Shown piece by piece: positions 7,978 to 17,998 of a stretch of 17,998 nt of DNA. Numbering within the stretch: position 1 is the stretch's first letter; each line of letters starts with the position of its first letter. The position numbers and the translations under genes are program-made. The notes beneath the pieces were generated by a model. It was not told where the DNA came from and made no database searches. It worked only from the letters and a program-made list of their open reading frames with translations. The DNA is from Bacteroidales bacterium H10 (GTDB lineage Bacteria > Bacteroidota > Bacteroidia > Bacteroidales > Muribaculaceae), in assembly GCA_001701295.1 (NCBI GenBank), contig DAAV01000164.1, positions 1,073 to 19,070 of the forward strand, in the 5' to 3' direction.

Positions 7978-8035
7978 ACCACCATTTTTAGCACCATTTT
8001 TAGCACCGTTTTAGCACCATTTTAGCACCATTTTT
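7978..8035. repeat. 11-12-base tandem repeat array D
   Basis: Five units of consensus AGCACCATTTTT start at 7978, 7990, 8002, 8013 and 8024. Two are 11 bases long. The minus strand would give Asn-Gly-Ala-Lys repeats if all units were 12 bases, but the 11-base units break the frame. The stretch 7427-8162 holds no standard gene: it is filled by the palindromic element, these arrays and the hairpin at 8099-8129. Confidence 0.8.
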
Positions 8036-8098
8036 AATCCCAAAGGCATAGACTGGAAATCTGTTCTCTCAATTAGAAGACGACACATACTTATACTT

Positions 8099-8129
8099 AT
8101 AGTCCCGACTCGTGATGAATCGGGACTAT
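8099..8129 (-). terminator. Hairpin downstream of the DUF1016 nuclease gene, likely terminator
   Basis: A perfect 10-bp stem (ATAGTCCCGA at 8099-8108, TCGGGACTAT at 8120-8129) with an 11-base loop starts 33 bases past the stop of the nuclease gene. No strong T-run follows on the minus strand, so termination is likely but not certain. Confidence 0.5.
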
Positions 8130-8162
8130 CAAATTCTTAAATATAGGCTGGAGGGGAAAATA

Positions 8163-9308
8163 TCACACCTCGTCATTCTCCGATAATTGCTCCAGTGTTG
8201 ATTCTATCTGCTCGATAGATGGTAGAGAACTCTTTATCTCTTTGGGAATGAGTTTGGACAACTCATACTGAGATATTCCAAGAGGAAGATTGTATGCCTC
8301 CAATGAATACTGAGCCTCGATATTGTCTTTGTCCTTGCAAATCAACAATCCGATGGTGGGATTGTCGTATTCAGTCTTCAGCTGATGATTGACTGCCGTA
8401 ACATACAGACCTAACTGTCCGAGATGGGATGCCTCGAATGAGCCGGTCTTCAATTCCACGCAGCAATAGGCGTGTATGCGGGTGTTGTAAAACAGAAGGT
8501 CGATGAAGATTTCTTTTTCTCCTACCTGTAGTCGATACTGTCTACCCATATAGGCGAATCCGGTGCCCAACTCCACAAGGAATTTCGTCACGTTGGCTAC
8601 AAGAGCGTCTTCAAGTTCCCGCTCGTTGTATTCCTCCGTCATCGCCAGAAAGTTGAACACGTATGGGTCTTTGGTGGTCTGCTGGGCAAGATCACTTTGT
8701 GGTGCCGGAAGAGTTTTGCTGAAATTGGTGAGGGCTTTCGCCTGACGCTCGTACAGGTCAGTTCCGAGGAAATTCAGCAACACATCACGTCCCCAGCTAT
8801 TCTCAATGACTTTGCGGACAAAGAAGAGAGCCTTTTTCGCGTCCCCTTTGCATTTGTCTATGATACGCTGTTGATGAAACCACGGAATTGAGCATATCTC
8901 TTTAAGCAAATCGCCCGCATCATGCGGATGCTTTGTATAGTTGGAATCTTCTACGCCTCGTAGAAGATTCGTAGTATTAGAATCTTCTACACCCTGTAGA
9001 AGATTTTCAATGTGCTGAGAATAAAGCTTGTAGAAGCGATACATATACCGTATGTTACCTTCTGAAAAGCCTTTCTCTCCGGGCATTTCAGACCTCATAT
9101 CATGGCTCAATGTCTCATAAAATCTGGAGCCGTATGTGTTGGCATACTGTTTGTCTTCTATATCGCGCCCCACGCTCCAATAGTATTCCAACAATGTGCG
9201 GTTGGCATCTACGGATGCTTTAAGACGGGCGGAAAGGTACCGTTGCTTGAGTTCCTTAACCCAGCTTGGGTACTCTTTATTCTGAGAGAGCGTCAAATCC
9301 TGTGTCAT
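8163..9308 (-). CDS. YhcG/DUF1016 family PD-(D/E)xK nuclease
   Basis: A 381-aa protein with the two-domain layout of the YhcG family. The N-terminal DUF1016_N helical domain is at about 15-185 (YWSVGRDI at 43-50, GFSEGNIRYMYRFY at 80-93, SIPWFHQQRIIDK at 140-152). The C-terminal PD-(D/E)xK nuclease domain is at about 205-350, with candidate catalytic residues D270 (EIFIDLLFY), E285 and K287 (VELKTG). All expected residues are present, so an active nuclease is plausible. Residues 102-125 are two tandem 12-residue units (NLLQGVEDSNTT, NLLRGVEDSNYT) inserted between the helical region and the IPW motif, a place where this family is often repetitive. It lies 48 bases downstream of the recombinase gene on the same strand. 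In Bacteroidota such genes often accompany recombinases and type I restriction genes; the cellular role is unsettled. Confidence 0.88.
   Translation of the reverse strand: MTQDLTLSQNKEYPSWVKELKQRYLSARLKASVDANRTLLEYYWSVGRDIEDKQYANTYGSRFYETLSHDMRSEMPGEKGFSEGNIRYMYRFYKLYSQHIENLLQGVEDSNTTNLLRGVEDSNYTKHPHDAGDLLKEICSIPWFHQQRIIDKCKGDAKKALFFVRKVIENSWGRDVLLNFLGTDLYERQAKALTNFSKTLPAPQSDLAQQTTKDPYVFNFLAMTEEYNERELEDALVANVTKFLVELGTGFAYMGRQYRLQVGEKEIFIDLLFYNTRIHAYCCVELKTGSFEASHLGQLGLYVTAVNHQLKTEYDNPTIGLLICKDKDNIEAQYSLEAYNLPLGISQYELSKLIPKEIKSSLPSIEQIESTLEQLSENDEV
8944..9006. repeat. Tandem 36-base palindromic units inside the DUF1016 gene
   Basis: Two units start at 8944 and 8980, exactly 36 bases apart, so frame is kept. 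Unit 1 is a perfect 12-bp stem (GAATCTTCTACG at 8944-8955, complement at 8959-8970) with a 3-base loop. Unit 2 (8980-8991, 8995-9006) is the same with one terminal mismatch. They encode the duplicated GVEDSN segment. Confidence 0.85.
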
Positions 9309-9312
9309 AATA

Positions 9313-9320
9313 CAAAATTA
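9313..9320 (-). promoter_or_regulatory. Possible -7 box before the DUF1016 gene
   Basis: TAATTTTG on the minus strand (9320-9313) fits TAnnTTTG, but it ends only four bases before the ATG and has just a weak TTTA about 22 bases upstream. Transcription from it would be almost leaderless. Co-transcription with the recombinase gene is equally likely. Confidence 0.3.
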
Positions 9321-9356
9321 CGCATTTTTCTTCGATTATCAGTAAATCCCAATGGT

Positions 9357-10709
9357 TTAATCAAGTAGATCAACAAGTTCTTTCTTCATGTCCTCGTCGA
9401 TGTCGCGGTACCGGGCGAAGGCTTTGCTGCCTTCCTTATGACCGCTGAGGGAGCCGACAAGATTGGGGTCTTTGACTTTCTTGTAGAGATTGCCGATAAA
9501 GGTACGTAGGGCGAGGTGGCTGCTTGCGATTTCGTTGAGGGGGCGTTTCTCCTCCGCGCCTGTTGTCGGGTTGAGGACTGTCACCATGCGGTCCACTCCA
9601 CATACAGTGAAAAACTTCTTGATTGCCACGTTGTATTTCTGCGAACTGATGAACGGGAACAGTTTCCCTTTCAAATCATCGCGCCCGGCATATTTATCTA
9701 CCAGAGCCTTCGCACGTGCATTGAGCGGAACGCGGACGACCTGAGGACGTTCTCCTTTGGTCTTTTGTGGCATATATTCTATGGCTCCGTTGATTATGCT
9801 TGCCGGAGTCATAGCCATGAGGTCGGACACACGGCAACCGATAAGACACTGAAAGATGAAGATGTCGCGCTGAGCCTCCAGTGATGGATTAGCCGAAAGG
9901 TCATAGTCGGCAATCTTGTCGCGCTCTTCAAGAGAGATGTAGTAGGGAGTGCCGTACACTTCCGTTGTCGTTCCGTTATATTTGGCAAACGGATCGTTGG
10001 TCGTCAATTCCTGGTCTCTGCACCAGCGATAGAACGCTCTCATCAATCCGAAGAGGCCGACGATGGTATTGTCTCCCTTGGGATGGGGTTTCGGCTTCTT
10101 ACGCTGGGAGTGGGTGTCAGCCGGAACAGCCTCATAAATCTTCGGATATTTCTTGTAGAACTTGTGTTCATTGCGGAGGAAATTCTCAAAGTCGTTCACG
10201 TCATCGACAGTGAAGTCATCGAGTTTGATTTTATACCGACGGTTGCCGTTGGCGCGGACGTAGAGTTCATATCGCATCAACGCACGTTTGAGAACGCGCA
10301 GATGCTTGATTCTCCATTCCGAGATATTCTTCTTTGTGATGTAGTCCTCGAAGATGTCGAAGAAGGTGACTTCTGGAGCAATAGGTGTATCCTCTACGGG
10401 GGGATTGAGGAACAAGTCCAGCTGAGTGAGAAGAAAGTCCTTCGTCACTTTATTAAGCGGGGTGTCCTCACAGATACGAATGAGGAACTTCTCAATTTCA
10501 TCAAGACGATCCTGAACATCGCGGACTTCCTTCTTCAATTCCGGATCACGCGGATTAGAGAATTTGTTATCCTTGAACAGCTCTTTCTTGATGAAGAGAC
10601 CGCTCTTGATACGGTGTGATACACTATGGGAAACGGACACTCGGAGCATGATTTCAGCCCTGCCCGAAGGATTTGTCTTCGCCGATAAAGCGCGTTTAAT
10701 TGTCGCCAT
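9357..10709 (-). CDS. Tyrosine recombinase/integrase with altered HxxR motif
   Basis: A 450-aa phage-type integrase. The N-terminal arm-binding-like region is about 1-110, the SAM-like core-binding domain about 112-235 and the catalytic domain about 255-450. Catalytic positions by motif: R293 (GCRVSDL), K316 or K318 (PQKTKG), H398 of the HxxR box, H424 (LSGHKEG) and the nucleophile Y434 (FARYR). The HxxR box reads H398-L-A-L401-R402, where Bacteroidales relatives as I remember them read HMARRTF. The arginine position is therefore leucine (codon CTA), with the adjacent arginine kept. A one-base change CGA to CTA would explain it. Activity may be reduced or lost. The gene reads away from a tRNA-like attachment scar 250 bases upstream, which fits a site-specific integrase of an integrative element. 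A role as a local invertase is the alternative. Confidence 0.9.
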   Translation of the reverse strand: MATIKRALSAKTNPSGRAEIMLRVSVSHSVSHRIKSGLFIKKELFKDNKFSNPRDPELKKEVRDVQDRLDEIEKFLIRICEDTPLNKVTKDFLLTQLDLFLNPPVEDTPIAPEVTFFDIFEDYITKKNISEWRIKHLRVLKRALMRYELYVRANGNRRYKIKLDDFTVDDVNDFENFLRNEHKFYKKYPKIYEAVPADTHSQRKKPKPHPKGDNTIVGLFGLMRAFYRWCRDQELTTNDPFAKYNGTTTEVYGTPYYISLEERDKIADYDLSANPSLEAQRDIFIFQCLIGCRVSDLMAMTPASIINGAIEYMPQKTKGERPQVVRVPLNARAKALVDKYAGRDDLKGKLFPFISSQKYNVAIKKFFTVCGVDRMVTVLNPTTGAEEKRPLNEIASSHLALRTFIGNLYKKVKDPNLVGSLSGHKEGSKAFARYRDIDEDMKKELVDLLD

Positions 10710-10725
10710 TGGAGAGTTTCGTTTA

Positions 10726-10874
10726 AATTCAACTTAGTTTACTTACTTGATATTTAGGCTCTAAAGCCACTACAAAGATACAACAATTTTTGTCAGCAAA
10801 TTGTCAGCGAAGGTTGAATTTTAACAAATCGAGTTCGAGTCTGATTGAAATTTGAACCAATTCAATTTAGTTTA
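10726..10874. repeat. Direct repeat pair, possible integrase arm-type sites
   Basis: AATTCAACTTAGTTTA at 10726-10741 and AATTCAATTTAGTTTA at 10859-10874 match at 15 of 16 bases in direct orientation, 133 bases apart. Both lie between the integrase start and the putative attachment core, where arm-type binding sites are expected. TTGTCAGC is also repeated at 10790-10797 and 10801-10808. The region is AT-rich, so chance similarity is possible. Confidence 0.3.
10773..10800 (-). promoter_or_regulatory. Promoter of the integrase gene
   Basis: On the minus strand TTTG (10800-10797) is followed after 16 bases by TATCTTTG (10780-10773), a perfect TAnnTTTG -7 box. The spacer is slightly short for the Bacteroidetes consensus. 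The leader would be about 60 bases to the ATG at 10709. Confidence 0.6.
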
Positions 10875-10958
10875 ATTCAGTTGAAATACAGCATTTTACG
10901 CAAATATCGACATTCACTTAAAAAAGAGCACTATTCATTTCGATTCAGAGTTAATGCC

Positions 10959-10974
10959 CCTGTTCTGGGCACCA
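10959..10974 (+). other. tRNA 3'-end remnant, putative attachment site (att) core
   Basis: CCTGTTCTGGGCACCA has the form of a tRNA 3' end: the last T-stem strand (CCTGT), the acceptor strand TCTGGGC, discriminator A and CCA. It would fit a tRNA beginning GCCCAGA, tRNA-Leu being my best guess. The preceding 90 bases do not contain the rest of a tRNA. A strong terminator follows five bases later, as behind a real tRNA gene. This is the pattern left at the distal junction when an element integrates into the 3' end of a tRNA gene. The integrase gene 250 bases to the left supports this. I saw no second copy in the window. Confidence 0.55.
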
Positions 10975-10978
10975 TTAC

Positions 10979-11014
10979 AAATAGCAAGTGATTATTCTCA
11001 GTCACTTGCTATTT
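10979..11014 (+). terminator. Rho-independent terminator, probably of the disrupted tRNA gene
   Basis: A perfect 13-bp stem (10979-10991 and 11002-11014, core ATAGCAAGTGA/TCACTTGCTAT) with a 10-base loop, followed by T-rich TTCGCTTTTA. No protein gene reads into it on the plus strand. It lies directly after the tRNA-like remnant. From here to the next gene at 11246 I see only AT-rich sequence with AAATTTTCAA repeated near 11200-11230 and no good promoter box. Confidence 0.8.
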
Positions 11015-11245
11015 TCGCTTTTACCTATGTGAACTTCCTACCTCGCAACTCCACGATTTACCCGAATAAACCTAACTGACACGAATTGAACAAACCCGAA
11101 TTAAATTCCCTGTCATTTATTAATCGAGTAGATCTTTACAGAAAGATATTTATTTCCCACAGAACAACATAACAACTACATACTTCGCGAAATAATTTAA
11201 AATTTTCAATCCTGTATAAATTTTCAACCAATAATAAAACCAACC

Positions 11246-13009
11246 ATGACTAAACTACTTAAAAAATCCTGCCTGTTAGCGGTCTCGCTTTTTATTATAT
11301 GCGCGGTCTCGCTACCATCGTGCGGCAATTCAGACAAGGCCGACACCCGCTATGTCGCCGCCAAACTCGTTGATTCCGATATGTGGAGCATCGTTGATGT
11401 TAATACCGGCGAAATAATCCATAAAGACGAGTTCAAAAGCCAACCGTCAGTCATAGTTAACGACAAATTCTGTGTTAAAAACGAAAGTGGCTTATATGAC
11501 TACTTCACTGTGGACAATGTAACCAAACCATTAAATAGCGAAAGCTATCTTTATGCCTCCTCTTTCAATGAGAATGATGTCGCTCTTGCCGTACTCAAAG
11601 GCAAAGGCATCTCCATTATCAATGGGAAATGCGAGGTGGTTGCAAATCTTGACAATTCCATTGTGTCTGCCAGCGATTTTGCCAACGGATATGCGACAGT
11701 ATCAAATGATGACAATAAACAGGGCTATATCAATGAAAAAGGTGAAATTGTCATCAAACCTTCTTACGACCGCGCATTTAATTTCTCTGCCGATGGCGTT
11801 GCAATTGTTGGAAAAGAAATAAATGATTCAACAAATAAGTATTTTGCTATTGATACCGCAGGCAAAGAATTATTTTCATTCTCATCCAATGAATATAAAG
11901 ACTTTGGTTCTTTCAATAATGGTTACCTTCCGGTTCAGAAAGAAAACGACGAGGTAGTCTTATTGGATAAGGCCGGAAAAAGATTCAGTTCTATTGGCAA
12001 ATGGAAAGGACATCTCCCCTCTTGGCTCGGTTTCAATGATGGAGCTATCGTTTTTATGGATGGTGATGCATATGGCCTTAAAAACGAGAAGGGCGAAATC
12101 GTCATACGTGCCAAATATGATGAACTTATCCCTCTGACTCAAATAAACGATAAATACTACCTTGCTAAAAAACAAGAAAAGTATGGCGTTGTGGATAAAG
12201 ATGACAATGTCATAATACCTTTTGATTACACGGTACTGGGGTATATTAACAAAGAGGTTCTCATTGTCGGGGAGGGTAAATCTTTTAACTTCATGAATAA
12301 AGATTTAAAAGAAGTCGGCCAGAACAACTATACAAATCTTTCATTTATGACCGGATCCGCTATTTACAGCAACTACTTCAATGCAGAAAAAGAAGCTCGT
12401 AAAATTATATCAAACATAACCGACACGACATTCTTCAAAACCCGCAAAGGAATGGTGCTTCGCGACTTTAAGGACAAACTTAGCGGTTACAAATATGCCG
12501 ATATGGACACGTCCTCATTAAGTGAATACGGCTATCCATTCTCTTTCCTGTATGGCTTTGACAACACTCTTTCTTCCCAACGATACGAATACATTTACGG
12601 CTATCGTTTCCCGACTTCGCCTGAATATAATTACAATGCCAACCTTTCAGGTGTATTTGCCCATAACAATACATTTAAAAAATTTCAACCCGGTTCCGAA
12701 GAAGCGCTTGCCAAGGCATTCGATACTCAGATCCAGAAGGCGGGATTTAAACCGGTAGAAGGGAAGCCGAATTGGTTCAAAAACGATAAGGACATGGCCG
12801 TAGCTTTGGCTTATTACAAAGGAGAGGTAACAGTGATGTGTTCATATCAGCCTCGCTTTATGGAGCTAAGCGTAGAACGCAAACCCCGCGATGGATCATC
12901 AAAAGACAATGTTCAGGTAGACTATATTGATACATTTGGTTTAGAGAAAGCTGAAGATTCACTAGCCGTTGATTCTCTCGCCGTAATAGAAGAAGTGATT
13001 GCAGATTAA
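11246..13009 (+). CDS. WG-repeat lipoprotein of unknown function
   Basis: A 587-aa protein with a lipoprotein signal: basic start, hydrophobic core, then LPSC with Cys26 and Gly-Asn-Ser-Asp after it. The middle contains WG/KWG-type repeats of the Leptospira-repeat family. The clearest are at about 160-175 (GYINEKGEIVIKPSYD), 277-292 (GLKNEKGEIVIRAKYD) and 314-328 (GVVDKDDNVIIPFDY), with weaker ones between. Such repeats form beta-propeller-like structures of unknown ligand. Residues about 380-545 form a separate C-terminal region with no repeat that I do not recognise, and the tail is acidic with a doubled DSLAV (571-580). It stands alone, between the tRNA-scar terminator and its own strong terminator, and is somewhat more AT-rich than its neighbours. 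It is probably anchored in the outer or inner membrane; no role can be assigned. Confidence 0.85.
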   Translation: MTKLLKKSCLLAVSLFIICAVSLPSCGNSDKADTRYVAAKLVDSDMWSIVDVNTGEIIHKDEFKSQPSVIVNDKFCVKNESGLYDYFTVDNVTKPLNSESYLYASSFNENDVALAVLKGKGISIINGKCEVVANLDNSIVSASDFANGYATVSNDDNKQGYINEKGEIVIKPSYDRAFNFSADGVAIVGKEINDSTNKYFAIDTAGKELFSFSSNEYKDFGSFNNGYLPVQKENDEVVLLDKAGKRFSSIGKWKGHLPSWLGFNDGAIVFMDGDAYGLKNEKGEIVIRAKYDELIPLTQINDKYYLAKKQEKYGVVDKDDNVIIPFDYTVLGYINKEVLIVGEGKSFNFMNKDLKEVGQNNYTNLSFMTGSAIYSNYFNAEKEARKIISNITDTTFFKTRKGMVLRDFKDKLSGYKYADMDTSSLSEYGYPFSFLYGFDNTLSSQRYEYIYGYRFPTSPEYNYNANLSGVFAHNNTFKKFQPGSEEALAKAFDTQIQKAGFKPVEGKPNWFKNDKDMAVALAYYKGEVTVMCSYQPRFMELSVERKPRDGSSKDNVQVDYIDTFGLEKAEDSLAVDSLAVIEEVIAD

Positions 13010-13031
13010 ATGAATCTTCATATACAAATAC

Positions 13032-13071
13032 ATATAAATACCCTTCGGATGCCTCCGAAGGGTATTTATAT
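13032..13071. terminator. Strong bidirectional terminator after the WG-repeat gene
   Basis: A perfect 18-bp stem (13032-13049 and 13054-13071) with a four-base TGCC loop. The GC core CCCTTCGGA/TCCGAAGGG is flanked by A/T-rich arms, so T-rich tails occur on both strands. It starts 23 bases after the stop codon. Confidence 0.9.
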
Positions 13072-13109
13072 ACTGTCTGTTATGCGCTTATGTTTCTCGG
13101 CTTATTTCA

Positions 13110-13139
13110 TTGTCATATCGGAATTAATCACTAAATTTG
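13110..13139 (+). promoter_or_regulatory. Bacteroidetes-type promoter upstream of the GIY-YIG/hsdRM operon
   Basis: TTG at 13110-13112, a 19-base spacer and a perfect -7 box TAAATTTG at 13132-13139. It is the only good promoter before the GIY-YIG gene at 13354 and probably drives the restriction operon. The transcript would start near 13145 and have a leader of about 210 bases. Confidence 0.65.
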
Positions 13140-13162
13140 CATTATTCGTTAATCAGAGCGCA

Positions 13163-13356
13163 ATGGTAAAATACCTGAATCGACTAAAAAATTGTTCCTC
13201 CACAACAACATAAGACAGATCTATGGCTTTCTCAGATGCTTCCTGTCATTGCCGTTTGTCTTAAAAGGACGTACAGACATTGATCGATCCGAATGAGGTG
13301 GTGATGGCTCCTGAGTTAGATGCGAAGCATAATTCAGTTAAAGACAGAAGACTATG
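13163..13356 (+). pseudogene. Possible stop-interrupted small gene before the GIY-YIG gene
   Basis: From ATG 13163 one frame runs to 13356 with two internal TAA stops (13211-13213 and 13262-13264 by frame). The last segment, from about 13265, reads convincingly as protein (TLIDPNEVVMAPELDAKHNS, then VKDRRL) and its stop overlaps the GIY-YIG start as ATGA, a classic operon junction. It could be a decayed upstream gene, or only the short final segment may be translated, for example from the ATG at about 13303 (MAPELDAK). I do not recognise a family. Chance open reading is a real alternative. Confidence 0.3.
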
Positions 13357-14073
13357 AAAGAATCCGGTTTTGTTTATATTCTCACCAATCCAAGCTTTAG
13401 GGAAGATTGGGTAAAAATTGGCAAAAGTTCACGACCGGTCAACATTCGCTCAAAAGAACTTGACAACACTGCCGTGCCGTTGCCATTTGAGATATTCGCA
13501 ACGTTACAGACCGTAAAATATGACAAGGTAGAAAAACTCGTCCATAAAACGATTGATCGTCTTACCGATTTGCGAATCCGACAGAATCGCGAGTTTTTTA
13601 ATGTCGCTCCTCAGATAGCCCTTGATATTTTCCGCGATATCGCACAGACTATCGACGATGCCATTGTTACTGAATATGAGGACAACAAACCCATAAGACA
13701 GTATTCTATGGCAGACGCTGAAACAACAGAGGCAAAGGGAGGACATTCCGATGAACCAGTTCATACGACAGTAACAGACAAACATAAATCTACCAAGAAG
13801 CCAAGATTCAAATTCAGTCTTGTCGATATAAAAATCGGTGATGAGCTGGTATTCATTCCCACCGGTATCCATGTTAAAGTGGCAAGTGATGATTCCATAG
13901 AGTATAAGGGACGCATATATAAGTTGTCCCCGTTTGTAGGTACCTTCCTTCCGGAAGATAGGCAGACCCTTTCCGGAGCTTATCAGGGTCCATTATACTT
14001 CACATATAAAGGAGAACGTCTGACCGATTTACGTTTCAAAAAAGAGATGGCAAGCGAAATAAAGTCCGACTGA
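13354..14073 (+). CDS. T5orf172/GIY-YIG superfamily protein with C-terminal RAMA-like domain
   Basis: A 239-aa protein. Residues 1-90 match the T5orf172 branch of the GIY-YIG nuclease fold: GFVYILTNP at 5-13 (Tyr8), VKIGKS at 20-25, R32, H64 and NREFF at 78-82. These give the usual Tyr, Gly, Arg/His and Glu positions for DNA cleavage. A charged linker of about 105-148 follows. The C-terminal region, about 150-232, has a beta-rich pattern (KIGDELVFIPTG, then a GRIYKLSPFVG stretch and SGAYQG) that resembles modification-associated RAMA or DUF4357-type domains; that assignment is tentative. It is the first intact gene of the operon, 46 bases before hsdR with no terminator between. This suggests an accessory DNA-cleaving or DNA-sensing part of the restriction system, but such proteins also occur alone. 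Confidence 0.8.
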   Translation: MKESGFVYILTNPSFREDWVKIGKSSRPVNIRSKELDNTAVPLPFEIFATLQTVKYDKVEKLVHKTIDRLTDLRIRQNREFFNVAPQIALDIFRDIAQTIDDAIVTEYEDNKPIRQYSMADAETTEAKGGHSDEPVHTTVTDKHKSTKKPRFKFSLVDIKIGDELVFIPTGIHVKVASDDSIEYKGRIYKLSPFVGTFLPEDRQTLSGAYQGPLYFTYKGERLTDLRFKKEMASEIKSD

Positions 14074-14119
14074 TTATTTTTTTGTTCCTGAAGTTCCGAT
14101 AATATAAAACTATGCGAAC

Positions 14120-17998
<3,879 letters not shown>

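Noticed and set aside
7761..8035. CRISPR array
   Set aside because: Units are 11-12 bases with no spacers and no cas genes; these are plain tandem repeats.
10083..10619. Open frame of 178 codons on the plus strand inside the integrase gene
   Set aside because: Antisense to conserved integrase domains, with no recognisable protein features.
10885..10974. Intact tRNA gene
   Set aside because: Only the last 16 bases fit a tRNA. No matching 5' acceptor strand, D-arm or anticodon arm is present upstream.
13010..13213. Open frame of 67 codons right after the WG-repeat gene
   Set aside because: It runs straight through the 18-bp terminator stem and the promoter at 13110-13139, so it is unlikely to be a gene.

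Overview
The window looks like chromosomal or mobile DNA from a Bacteroidota organism, most likely order Bacteroidales. The genes lack strong Shine-Dalgarno sequences, several starts are preceded by the Bacteroidetes promoter pattern (TTG/TTTG, a spacer of about 16-19 bases, then TAnnTTTG), and the protein families are typical of that group. I cannot place it to genus.

Left third (1-7494, minus strand): a heavy-metal efflux operon. It reads leftward from a well-formed promoter (7426-7397) through a small His/Cys-rich secreted or membrane protein, a czcA-type RND pump (1045 aa), its TolC-like outer-membrane partner (czcC), its lipoprotein adaptor (czcB) and a cation diffusion facilitator (czcD). 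The last four are packed with 14-base, 4-base and 23-base junctions. Together they would move divalent metal from cytoplasm to periplasm (CzcD) and out of the cell (CzcCBA). The operon lies between two similarly oriented copies of a GC-rich palindromic element (1-138, cut by the window edge, and 7495-7746).

Middle (7495-11014): the complete palindromic element, four adjacent arrays of 11-12-base tandem repeats (7761-8035), a YhcG/DUF1016 PD-(D/E)xK nuclease with a 36-base in-frame palindromic duplication, and a tyrosine recombinase whose HxxR motif has lost its arginine. Next to the recombinase gene is a 16-base remnant of a tRNA 3' end (10959-10974) followed at once by a strong rho-independent terminator. 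I read this as the distal attachment scar of an integrative element lying to the left.

Right (11015-17998, plus strand): a WG-repeat lipoprotein gene closed by a very strong 18-bp terminator, then a promoter, a stop-interrupted coding remnant, and an operon of a T5orf172/GIY-YIG protein, hsdR (complete) and hsdM (cut by the window end). This is a type I restriction-modification locus whose specificity gene should lie beyond the right edge. The GIY-YIG protein with its conserved-looking C-terminal domain is a candidate accessory part. I see no system that is clearly unprecedented. The strongest leads are the tRNA scar with the substituted integrase, the palindromic element, the 12-base repeat arrays and the GIY-YIG partner of hsdRM.
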